Shown in pieces: positions 1 to 7,350 of a stretch of DNA of 50,777 nt (its first letter is position 1; each line of letters begins with the position of its first letter). This stretch comes from Methylacidiphilales bacterium (GTDB lineage Bacteria > Verrucomicrobiota > Verrucomicrobiia > Methylacidiphilales > UBA1321): positions 1 to 50,777 of the forward strand of contig JAJSLI010000157.1 of NCBI GenBank assembly GCA_021272315.1, read 5' to 3'. Below the pieces are notes generated by a model. That model was given only the letters and a program-made list of their open reading frames with translations. It ran no database searches and was not told where the DNA came from. The translations under genes were made by a program, and so were the position numbers.

Positions 1-1671
1 AGTCCCAGCGGCGAGCCGACGCTGCAGCCCTTCCCATTCGCTCATCCGGAAGGCCAGCCGGACGACCTCCCGAAGCATCTACTGGTGGTTTACAACCAGA
101 ACGATCCCGACAGCAAGAACCTGGCCGATTATTACGCCTCCAGACGCAACATCCCCCCCGAACGGGTCCTCGGCATCGCCTGCCCTCTCACCGAGGAAAT
201 CACACGTCCGCAATACGAGTCGACCATCCGCCAGCCGATCCTGGCTTATCTCTACGAGAAGGGCTGGATCGCGCGCCGGAGTGAATCCGTGCACTACGGC
301 AATCGCACGCTGCAACTGCTCGTCGCCGATTACAACGACATCTGGGCCATCGTCCTGATGCGCGGTGTGCCGCTCAAAATCGCGGAGGACCCCGAAACCG
401 AAGACGGCATGGAAAAGGCGCCGGAACTGAAAAGCAACGCCGCCGCCGTCGACAGCGAACTGGCCCTCCTGCCCATCTTCGGCTTGCCCTACGGCGGATT
501 CGTGCCGAATCCTTTTTTTGACAAAGATTCCACCGGAAGGATCCGCGCAGGGCCGGAACTCTCGACAAAAATCATCCTCGTCACCCGGCTCGATGGCCCC
601 AAACCTTCCGATGTCCACCGGATGATTGACCAGAGCATCTGGGCCGAACAAAACCGGCTGGCGGGCCTGGCCGTGATCGACAGCCGCGGCATCACCAACG
701 TGAACGATGGCTATGTCTCGGGAGACACCTGGCTGCGTAGCGCCCGCGACATGCTCACGAACGACGGCTGGTCGGTAAAGTTCAGCGAAAAACTCAGCCC
801 CGCCACCGACCCGTGCAATCAGGTCGCCCTTTATCTCGGCTGGTACGCCGATAGCGCCTCCGGGCCATGGGTCACCCCGCCCGACCGTTTCGTGCCGGGC
901 GCCATCGCCTACCATCTCCATTCCTACAGCGCGAGCACGGTGCGCAGCGAAACGCAGAACTGGGTGGGCCCGCTCATCGCCCATGGCGCCACCGCGACGA
1001 TGGGTACCGTTTATGAGCCCTACCTCGCGCTGACACCCCACCTCGACATTTTTATCAAACGCCTGCTTATGGGTCAGACTTTCGCCGAGGCCGCCTACGC
1101 TTCGGAGGTGGGGCTTTCGTGGATGGTTACTGTGGTGGGAGATCCGCTTTACCGCCCCTTCGCCCGGCCGATCGAAGCGGCCCTGACCGGAACGGAAGTC
1201 ACCCACACGTCGCATGACGACTGGCTTTTCCTGCAACTTGTCCAGCGGGCGATCATTGCCCATCGCATCACACCCGACGCCGCCACGCTGCAACGAGACC
1301 TCGACATACCCGGCGCGGGCGCCGTCGCCTACGAGGGACTTGGCGACCTGTTGGAAAAGCTCAACGATCCGCCGGCGATCGCCGCGGCGGAAAAGGCCTA
1401 CAGGAAGGCGATGGCGCTCGATGTCCAGCCGATTGACCGGATTCGGGTCGGGCTGAAACTGGCCCAGCATTACATCAACCGCAATCAGGACGGTGAAGCC
1501 CAGGCCGAGTTGAAAACGCTGCGCGAGCTTTATCCCCAGGAATCACAGACATTCGGAGTGGTCGGCCAGCTTCTGCCCACAGCAACTCAAGCCCCATCGC
1601 CAGCACCCAGCGCGCCCCAGAACATTCAACCTTCGCGTCCGCCACGACCGCCCGGTCCCCCGCAACCGTAA
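1..1671 (+). CDS. TIGR03790 family protein (5' partial)
   Basis: The reading frame is open from base 1 with no stop, so the gene begins before the window; the GTG at 85 is internal. The first visible residues lead into LLVVYNQNDPDSKNLADYYA, followed by RRNIPPERVLGI, which is the recognisable start of the TIGR03790 family, proteins of unknown function common in Verrucomicrobiota, Planctomycetes and Acidobacteria. A central part with VVGDPLYRPF (near 1131-1160) closes the conserved domain. The last ~130 residues hold a TPR-like helical stretch (AIAAAEKAYRKAMALD, then KLAQHYINRNQDGEAQAEL) and a Pro-rich tail. It converges on the next gene with an 11-base gap. The family assignment is fairly secure; the biochemical function is unknown. 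Confidence 0.8.
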   Translation, partial: SPSGEPTLQPFPFAHPEGQPDDLPKHLLVVYNQNDPDSKNLADYYASRRNIPPERVLGIACPLTEEITRPQYESTIRQPILAYLYEKGWIARRSESVHYGNRTLQLLVADYNDIWAIVLMRGVPLKIAEDPETEDGMEKAPELKSNAAAVDSELALLPIFGLPYGGFVPNPFFDKDSTGRIRAGPELSTKIILVTRLDGPKPSDVHRMIDQSIWAEQNRLAGLAVIDSRGITNVNDGYVSGDTWLRSARDMLTNDGWSVKFSEKLSPATDPCNQVALYLGWYADSASGPWVTPPDRFVPGAIAYHLHSYSASTVRSETQNWVGPLIAHGATATMGTVYEPYLALTPHLDIFIKRLLMGQTFAEAAYASEVGLSWMVTVVGDPLYRPFARPIEAALTGTEVTHTSHDDWLFLQLVQRAIIAHRITPDAATLQRDLDIPGAGAVAYEGLGDLLEKLNDPPAIAAAEKAYRKAMALDVQPIDRIRVGLKLAQHYINRNQDGEAQAELKTLRELYPQESQTFGVVGQLLPTATQAPSPAPSAPQNIQPSRPPRPPGPPQP

Positions 1672-1682
1672 GGACTTGAGTC

Positions 1683-2594
1683 CTAATGCGCTGGGACGGC
1701 AACGGAGTAAATGGGCTTGGGAGTGCTGACGAGGAGGGCGAGCATATCCAGCCGGGTCTTCTCGTAATCGGGCCGGCCGATGTAGTTCTTGTAGATGTTG
1801 ATTTCGGTGGGTTGGTCGTCCTTCAGGACGTATTCGTAGAGGTTGAAAACTTCGGCCTGGGCAAGCCGGGCGTCCTTGGCGCGGAGAGCCTTGGTGGCGT
1901 CAGGCTCGTAGTTGAGAAGGAACCAGCGTTTACGCGCGCCAGTCGGGTCGAACCTTTCTCCCATCCATACGGTATTTGGATTCTGCGTATAGTCGAAAAA
2001 TTCGGTCATAACGAGCTGGTCGCCCTGGTCGAGATTGATGCGTTCGCGGACGAAGTAGGGCTTGGGAACCTTGCCGGCGGCATAAAGTTCGTGAAATTGC
2101 CGATTGAGGATGGCGACTTTGACGTCGCGCTTCAGCGCCTGATTGATCTGGATGAGCGATTCGATGGCCCCTGGATAATCGGGAACGAGCAGGTGAAGTT
2201 TCTCAAAGTAACCATCGGCGCGGGCGAGATCGCCCTGTTGGAATGTGATGAGGCCGGCTTCGCGCAGCGAACCTTTGGCGTCAGGGGCCTCGGCAATGAT
2301 GCCGTCGAATACGGCCAAGGCCTCGGTGAGTTTGCCTTCCTGTTCGAGTTCCTGGCCTTGCGCAAAACGGCGTTGGAACTCGGCGACCTTGTCGGGATCG
2401 GTCGTGGCAACGGTGGCGGACTGGCCCGGTTGCGGCGGCTGCGGCACATCGAGGACGGCGGGCTTGGGTGCGGGAATGCTATCCGGGGCGGGCGCCGTCG
2501 CCGGGCCGGGCGCGTTGGTCGTCTGCGCCTGGGCCGTGAGGTCGCTGATGGCTAACAACCCCAGCACCGCGACGGTCAACGCCTTTAAGGTCAT
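1683..2594 (-). CDS. secreted TPR-like protein of unknown function
   Basis: A 303-residue protein starting at ATG 2594. The N-terminus (MTLKALTVAVLGLLAISD, then LTAQAQ) is a signal peptide with a likely AQA cleavage site, followed by a Pro/Ala-rich linker (about residues 25-60). Residues ~68-160 look like two or three TPR-type helical hairpins (FAQGQELEQEGKLTEALAVF, AGLITFQQGDLARADGYFEK). The C-terminal half (YFVRERINLDQGDQLVMTEF onwards) has no domain I recognise; its WMGERFDPTGARKRWFLLNY portion looks beta-rich. It is probably periplasmic. It is convergent with the TIGR03790 gene, and ilvC lies upstream on the same strand 33 bases away. Function unknown. Confidence 0.75.
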   Translation of the reverse strand: MTLKALTVAVLGLLAISDLTAQAQTTNAPGPATAPAPDSIPAPKPAVLDVPQPPQPGQSATVATTDPDKVAEFQRRFAQGQELEQEGKLTEALAVFDGIIAEAPDAKGSLREAGLITFQQGDLARADGYFEKLHLLVPDYPGAIESLIQINQALKRDVKVAILNRQFHELYAAGKVPKPYFVRERINLDQGDQLVMTEFFDYTQNPNTVWMGERFDPTGARKRWFLLNYEPDATKALRAKDARLAQAEVFNLYEYVLKDDQPTEINIYKNYIGRPDYEKTRLDMLALLVSTPKPIYSVAVPAH

Positions 2595-2627
2595 AAAATT
2601 CAGCGACGGTCATAGACCGCCGCTACA

Positions 2628-3653
2628 TTAATAAGCAGCCTGGGCGCCTCCGATGTTGCGTTTGCCGATCCACGGCATGAGGCCGCGCAATCGGGCGCCT
2701 GTTTTCTCGATGGGATGGCTGGCGCCGGCCTTGAGCAGTTTGTGGTACTTCTTCTTGCCGGTCTTGGCTTCGCGGATCCAGCCTTTGGCGAACTTGCCGT
2801 TTTGGATTTCCTTGAGGACCTGCTTCATTTCGGCGCGGACGGCCTTGTTGATGATGCGCGGCCCGGTCACAACGTCGCCGTACTTGGCGGTTTCCGAAAT
2901 TGAGAAACGCATGCCGGAAATGCCAGCCTCGTACATCAGGTCGACGATGAGCTTGAGTTCGTGGAGACACTCGAAGTAGGCCATTTCGGGTTGGTACCCG
3001 GCTTGGACGAGCGTGTCGTAGCCTGCCTGAACGAGTGCGCTGGCGCCGCCGCAGAGCACGGCCTGTTCGCCGAAAAGATCGGTCTCGGTTTCTTCCTTGA
3101 AGCTGGTTTCGATCACCCCGGCGCGGGTGCCGCCGATGCCCTTGGCCCAGGCGAGCGCGACCTTTTTCGCCCGCCCGCTTGGATTCTGGTAGACGGCGAT
3201 GAGCACCGGCACGCCGCGGCCTTCCTGGTACTGGCGGCGGACGAGATGGCCCGGCCCTTTCGGCGCGACCATGATGACGTCGATGTCCTTCGGCGGCTTG
3301 ACGGTCTTGAAATGGATGGCGAAGCCGTGGGAAAAGAGGAGCGTCTTGCCCTTCTTGAGATTCGCCTTGATGTCCTTCTCGTAGACGCCGGCGATGGTGA
3401 TATCGGGCACGGCCACGAAAATGACGTCGGCGGCCTTCACCGCCTCGGCGGTGGTGAGCACCTTGAAGCCGAACTTTTTCGCGGTGAGAATCGATTTGCT
3501 GCCGGGATAAAGGCCAATGACGACCTTGACGCCGCTTTCCTTCAGATTGAGGGCGTGGGCGTGACCCTGGGAACCGAAGCCGATCACAGCAACGGTCTTG
3601 TTCTTGAGCACATTCAAATCGGCATCTTTATCGGAGTAAATTTTGGCGGGCAT
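2628..3653 (-). CDS. ilvC: ketol-acid reductoisomerase (NADP+)
   Basis: Catalyses alkyl migration and NADPH reduction of 2-acetolactate or 2-aceto-2-hydroxybutyrate to the dihydroxy acids of valine, leucine and isoleucine synthesis (cytosol). The start chosen is the ATG at 3653 ([20 protein letters not shown]), giving 341 residues, the usual class I (short) length; the open frame runs 57 codons further upstream but that stretch is not protein-like for the family. Visible are the Rossmann motif [19 protein letters not shown] near residues 20-38, MVAPKGPGH, and the C-terminal metal-binding helices ([43 protein letters not shown]). No other ilv genes are adjacent. The MFS gene diverges 137 bases away. 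Confidence 0.95.
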   Translation of the reverse strand: MPAKIYSDKDADLNVLKNKTVAVIGFGSQGHAHALNLKESGVKVVIGLYPGSKSILTAKKFGFKVLTTAEAVKAADVIFVAVPDITIAGVYEKDIKANLKKGKTLLFSHGFAIHFKTVKPPKDIDVIMVAPKGPGHLVRRQYQEGRGVPVLIAVYQNPSGRAKKVALAWAKGIGGTRAGVIETSFKEETETDLFGEQAVLCGGASALVQAGYDTLVQAGYQPEMAYFECLHELKLIVDLMYEAGISGMRFSISETAKYGDVVTGPRIINKAVRAEMKQVLKEIQNGKFAKGWIREAKTGKKKYHKLLKAGASHPIEKTGARLRGLMPWIGKRNIGGAQAAY

Positions 3654-3790
3654 AGAGGGTCGATTATGGAACAACCTGCCCCGCGTTGAACAGGCAAAAA
3701 CGCCGGAAGAGTTTGATAACGCTGCTTGCCGCCAGACGAACCGCCCGGTAAGACTTAGCATCGCGACGACCGGCCAAGACCAGAAATAGC

Positions 3791-5155
3791 ATGTCCACCA
3801 AGAGTTCAAGTTCAAGCCGGACATGGCAGGTTGGAACGCTGACTTACAACTTCGGGGGGCTGGTCGTTCTCTGTTGCTGGCTCCTCTGGGGCGATTTTGC
3901 CTGGTCGGTGCGCGATCGGGCCGTTGGGCCCGTGATGCAACTTCTCCTCAAGAATTATGGCGCCTCGGACCTGGTCGCGGGTCTGCTCTTTGGCTCCCTG
4001 CCCGGCGCGCTCGGGTTGATTATCGGCCCGGTAGTCGGATATAAGTCCGATCGCCTGCGCACGCGTTGGGGCCGGCGCATTCCGTTTTTGTTCGTCACGA
4101 TACCTTTCATTGTTTTGTCCGTGGTGGGCATGGCTTTCTGTCCGCAACTCGGCGGGTTTCTCCACCATTTTCTCGGCCGCCATTCCCCGGGCGCCAACCC
4201 CTCCATCCTGATTATGTTGGGAATCTTCTGGACCCTTTTTGGAATCTCGACCATCACGGCGGGTTCCGTTTTTGGCGCCCTGTTGAACGATGTCGTGCCC
4301 GCGGAGGTTCTCGGGCGTTTTTTTGGCTTGTTCCGCGCAGTCAGCTTAATAGCGGGAATGATCTTTTTTTTCTGGTTAATGGGAGTGGCCGAGACCCATT
4401 TTACCCTGATCTTTCTCGGCGTAGGGGTCATTTACGGCGTCGGCTTTACCCTGATGTGTTTTAAGGTCAAGGAGGGGGAATACCCGCCGCCGCCCGGCGT
4501 GCCGGGAGAAGCGAAAAACCCGTTGTTGGCCATAAAATCCTATTTCAAGGATGGGTTCGGCCATTCCTATTATCTCTGGTACTTCGGCGCGACCATTCTT
4601 GCCGGCATTGGAGTTTCCACCTGTTTCAATCTTTATTCGGTTTTTTACGCCAAGAGCCTTTCCATGGACATGACGACGTACGGAAAATGTATAACGCTGA
4701 CCTTTTTCATTTCCCTGTGTCTGAGCTACCCGCTCGGCATCCTCGTCGACCGGTTTCATCCCTTGCGGGTCAGCATTTTCGTCCTCGCGCTTTATACGGG
4801 AGCCATGGCCTATGGTTTTATTTTTGTCCACGATGCCCATGTGTTCGCCATTGCCCTTGTCGTCCATGGCGTGGTTTCGGGGACCTTTTTCACAACTTCC
4901 GCCGCTCTTGGGCTGCGACTTCTTCCCCGTTCCAAGTTCGCCGAGATCAGTTCAGCCGGTGGAGTCCTCGGCAGCTTGGTCGGAATCGCCACCGCACCGA
5001 TTCTCGGCACCTTCCTCGATTATATGCACCACGATTATCGCTACACATTTCTCGCCGGTTTTGTTTTTACCGCGGCGTCGGCGATTGCCTTCCTGATTCT
5101 CCAGAGCAAATTCATGGCCCTGGGCGGTCCGGCAAACTATGTCGCCCCGGAATGA
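3791..5155 (+). CDS. MFS transporter, GPH/SLC45-like sugar transporter type
   Basis: A 454-residue polytopic inner-membrane protein with about 12 hydrophobic segments. The segment [20 protein letters not shown] is the MFS loop 2-3 motif in the form seen in glycoside/cation-symporter-like and SLC45-like carriers (D-R-x-R-x-R-W-G-R-R-x-P). An acidic/aromatic first helix ([17 protein letters not shown]) and a long central loop around residues 228-245 ([20 protein letters not shown]) also fit. Homologues in this group are typically sugar importers in polysaccharide-degrading bacteria, but the substrate cannot be read from sequence. ATG at 3791. It is transcribed divergently from ilvC and converges on the prepilin-like gene. 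Confidence 0.8.
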   Translation: MSTKSSSSSRTWQVGTLTYNFGGLVVLCCWLLWGDFAWSVRDRAVGPVMQLLLKNYGASDLVAGLLFGSLPGALGLIIGPVVGYKSDRLRTRWGRRIPFLFVTIPFIVLSVVGMAFCPQLGGFLHHFLGRHSPGANPSILIMLGIFWTLFGISTITAGSVFGALLNDVVPAEVLGRFFGLFRAVSLIAGMIFFFWLMGVAETHFTLIFLGVGVIYGVGFTLMCFKVKEGEYPPPPGVPGEAKNPLLAIKSYFKDGFGHSYYLWYFGATILAGIGVSTCFNLYSVFYAKSLSMDMTTYGKCITLTFFISLCLSYPLGILVDRFHPLRVSIFVLALYTGAMAYGFIFVHDAHVFAIALVVHGVVSGTFFTTSAALGLRLLPRSKFAEISSAGGVLGSLVGIATAPILGTFLDYMHHDYRYTFLAGFVFTAASAIAFLILQSKFMALGGPANYVAPE

Positions 5156-5241
5156 AGGGAAAAAGAGAATGGGGTCATCGACGACTCCCCATCCCCGAAA
5201 ACGAAAGGCCCGTTTCATAATCCACTTCGACGAAATATCCC

Positions 5242-5865
5242 TTAAGGCGGCGTTGTCTGATTATGATTGCCCATGTCCGAGCCCCACATATTCGTTGTCG
5301 CCGCATACTGGAGCTTTTCGATATGGCCATCAAAGAACAAGTAGTTCGCATAGCCATTGTGGCGCGTGGGATCAAGTTCGCCGGGATCATTGCTGTTTTG
5401 GTCCGCTCGATTTGAGCCCGTGCCGCCGGACCCCAAAGTTTCGGCCACCATAATGGTGTTGGCGAGACCGGGCACGATCGTAACGCTGGTGTTGTCGTAG
5501 TACCAGTTCATGCCGTAGGCGGGCTCGGCGGGGAAATTGCAACTCGTAAAAGTCGGGCAGACAAAGACGCTCGTCGACGCATTATTGGTATTGTTGCCCG
5601 TATAGGGGGCCAGCAAAACCCAGTAACCGGTGCCGTTCGAATCCGTGGAACCTCCGTAGTATCGCTGTGGCATGATGTTGTTGTTGTCTGCGAGATAACC
5701 CTGAAAACCCACCCCTATCTGGCGCATGTTACTCGAGCACTTGGCCGTTTGGGCGGATCTTATTCCTGCCATGATGGCGCCAAACGATACCGCCACCAGG
5801 ATGCTTATGATGCCTATCACCACGAGCAGCTCCACAAGGTTGAAACCCAGTCGATGGATGCGCAT
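5242..5865 (-). CDS. type II secretion/prepilin-like protein (DUF1559, H-X9-DG)
   Basis: A 207-residue protein with a class III (type IV prepilin) leader: short positively charged MRIHRLGF, then NLVELLVVIGIISILVAVSF, with Glu at +5 of the mature form. It lacks the standard GF|TLxE exactly (GF|NLVE), but the hydrophobic helix is typical. The C-terminus has RHNGYANYLFFDGH, the H-X9-DG motif of DUF1559 proteins, which are greatly expanded in Verrucomicrobia and Planctomycetes. The middle is Asn/Thr/Gly-rich, with two Cys (VFVCPTFTSCNF). It is a pseudopilin-like surface or periplasmic protein of unknown role, monocistronic, divergent from gntR by 161 bases. Confidence 0.85.
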   Translation of the reverse strand: MRIHRLGFNLVELLVVIGIISILVAVSFGAIMAGIRSAQTAKCSSNMRQIGVGFQGYLADNNNIMPQRYYGGSTDSNGTGYWVLLAPYTGNNTNNASTSVFVCPTFTSCNFPAEPAYGMNWYYDNTSVTIVPGLANTIMVAETLGSGGTGSNRADQNSNDPGELDPTRHNGYANYLFFDGHIEKLQYAATTNMWGSDMGNHNQTTPP

Positions 5866-5987
5866 TCCCTAGGTTGACGGGTCTTAATCAGAATAACAAT
5901 CGTCCAATGAGGACGTTCGGAGACTGATCTCGTCTCCCTTCCAGACACCCTCTTGATTAGCGTTCGCCACATGTTTGGGGAATTCAT

Positions 5988-6020
5988 TTGACCCGCCATG
6001 TGTACTATGCTTAATAGTAC
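5988..6020 (+). promoter_or_regulatory. gntR promoter with overlapping palindromic operator
   Basis: Candidate sigma70 elements are TTGACC at 5988-5993 and TTAATA at 6011-6016, 17 bases apart. Over the -10 lies a perfect inverted repeat, GTACTAT (6002-6008), five bases, ATAGTAC (6014-6020). The GTAC-type symmetry suits a dimeric YtrA-class GntR repressor. The start codon of gntR follows at 6027, only 10 bases after the -10, so the transcript may be leaderless; no Shine-Dalgarno is visible. Confidence 0.6.
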
Positions 6021-6026
6021 GCATAA

Positions 6027-6404
6027 ATGCTCCCCTTCCCCGTCGAACTTAAAACCGGTTCCCCCGTATCCGAGCAGTTGATCTATGCGGTGAAAAAAGC
6101 GGTCATTTCCGGACAAATGCAGACGGGCGACAAATTTCCCTCCGTCCGCACGCTCAGCCAGGAACTACGCATCAACCCCAACACGGCGCACAAGGTCATC
6201 ACCGCTCTTATCAGCGAGGGCCTCCTCGAGGTCAAGCCGGGCATCGGTACGATTGTGGGGAAAAAAGCCAGGGCCACGCCGCAGCAGCGCAGCGAGTTGC
6301 TGGGAGAGGATGTCGAGCATTTGGTTGTCGAAGCAAAAAAATTACGGCTCGACGTCGAAGATGTCACCCGGGCCGTCGAGCAGCATTGGAACAAATTATC
6401 CTGA
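6027..6404 (+). CDS. GntR family transcriptional regulator, YtrA subfamily
   Basis: A 125-residue DNA-binding repressor. Residues ~8-75 form the GntR winged helix-turn-helix (SEQLIYAVKKAVISGQMQTG, FPSVRTLSQELRINPNTAHK, EGLLEVKPGIGTIV). The remaining ~45 residues are a short helical tail rather than an effector-binding domain, which is the hallmark of the YtrA subfamily. These regulators usually sit first in operons with ABC transporter genes and repress them. Here the ABC ATPase starts 10 bases after the stop, and the palindrome at 6002-6020 covers the promoter. Autoregulation is inferred. Start ATG 6027; no SD seen. Confidence 0.9.
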   Translation: MLPFPVELKTGSPVSEQLIYAVKKAVISGQMQTGDKFPSVRTLSQELRINPNTAHKVITALISEGLLEVKPGIGTIVGKKARATPQQRSELLGEDVEHLVVEAKKLRLDVEDVTRAVEQHWNKLS

Positions 6405-6414
6405 AAAAACCCGC

Positions 6415-7338
6415 ATGAACCCGATCATTGAAACCCACAGTTTAAACCGTCGCTTCGGCCGCACCGAGGCGGTGCGGGAACTAACCTTTCAGGTTCCGGA
6501 AGGGAGCATCTATGCCTTTCTGGGCCCCAACGGCGCAGGCAAGACCACAACGATCAAAATGCTCCTCAACATCCTGCAACCTACCACGGGCACGGCCCGC
6601 ATTCTCGGCGTCGATTCGAGGAATCTGGGGCCGCATGAACTGGCGCAAATCGGTTATGTCTCCGAAAATCAGCAGTTGCCGGAATGGATGACCGTGCGGC
6701 AGTTGATCGATTACTGCAAACCGATGTACCCGACATGGGACGACGCCTTTTGCGAAAAATTGCTGAAGAATTTCGGCCTGCTCCCCCACCGGAAGCTTAA
6801 AAACCTGTCTCGCGGCATGAAAGTCAAGGCGGCCCTGGTCACCTCCCTAGCCTATCGGCCCCGGCTCCTGGTGCTTGACGAACCCTTCTCCGGACTCGAC
6901 CCGCTCGTGCGCGACGAATTCATTCGCGGCATGCTGGAGCTTTCCGAACAGTCCGCCTGGACCATCTTCATTTCATCCCACGATATTGATGAAGTGGAGC
7001 GGCTGGCTGATTGGGTGGGCGTGATCAACGACGGCCAACTCCATCTCTCGGAACCAACCGAATCACTTCAGAAGCGCTTCCGCCAAATTGAGTTCACGGT
7101 GAATGCCGAGATCACCAGACTGCCTGCCACCCTGCCCACAACCTGGCTGATACCGGAAATGGCCGGGCAAAATGTGCGACTGGTGGAGAGCCAATTTCGT
7201 GAGGGCGATACCGTGAACGAGCTGCGCCGGATTTTTCCTGGCGCCTCAGAGCCAACGATCACCCCCCTGTCGCTGCGTGACATTTTCCTCGCCCTGGCCA
7301 AAACCTTCCGTTTCAAAACCGAGTCCTCCAAAGCCTAA
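6415..7338 (+). CDS. ABC transporter ATP-binding protein (YtrB-like)
   Basis: A 307-residue ATPase subunit. ATG 6415 is chosen because the N-terminal beta strand MNPIIETHSLNRRFG starts there and it sits 10 bases after the gntR stop; an upstream extension of the frame is out-of-frame gntR sequence. Walker A GPNGAGKT is at about 37-44, the Q-loop region at ENQQLPEWM, a modified signature LSRGMKVK at about 131-138 (LSRGM, as in YtrB/CcmA-like exporters, instead of LSGGQ), Walker B LLVLDEPFSGLDP at about 150-163 and the H-loop in FISSHDIDEVERL. The C-terminal ~80 residues are the accessory domain of this subclass. Partner is the permease 12 bases downstream. Confidence 0.92.
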   Translation: MNPIIETHSLNRRFGRTEAVRELTFQVPEGSIYAFLGPNGAGKTTTIKMLLNILQPTTGTARILGVDSRNLGPHELAQIGYVSENQQLPEWMTVRQLIDYCKPMYPTWDDAFCEKLLKNFGLLPHRKLKNLSRGMKVKAALVTSLAYRPRLLVLDEPFSGLDPLVRDEFIRGMLELSEQSAWTIFISSHDIDEVERLADWVGVINDGQLHLSEPTESLQKRFRQIEFTVNAEITRLPATLPTTWLIPEMAGQNVRLVESQFREGDTVNELRRIFPGASEPTITPLSLRDIFLALAKTFRFKTESSKA

Positions 7339-7350
7339 CCCACCCTCCCC

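Noticed and set aside
79-1470. Minus-strand open frame opposite the TIGR03790 gene
   Set aside because: Low-complexity Gly/Arg/Val composition and no motif; the plus strand carries a recognised family.
3654-3824. N-terminal extension of ketol-acid reductoisomerase by 57 codons
   Set aside because: The family N-terminus begins at the ATG at 3653, and the extension overlaps the divergent MFS start.
5156-5200. Terminator after the MFS gene (ATGGGG/CCCCAT)
   Set aside because: Short imperfect stem without a T-run.
5620-5660. GTTCGAATCC, a T-loop-like word suggesting a tRNA
   Set aside because: No acceptor or anticodon stem can be built around it and it is inside the prepilin-like gene.
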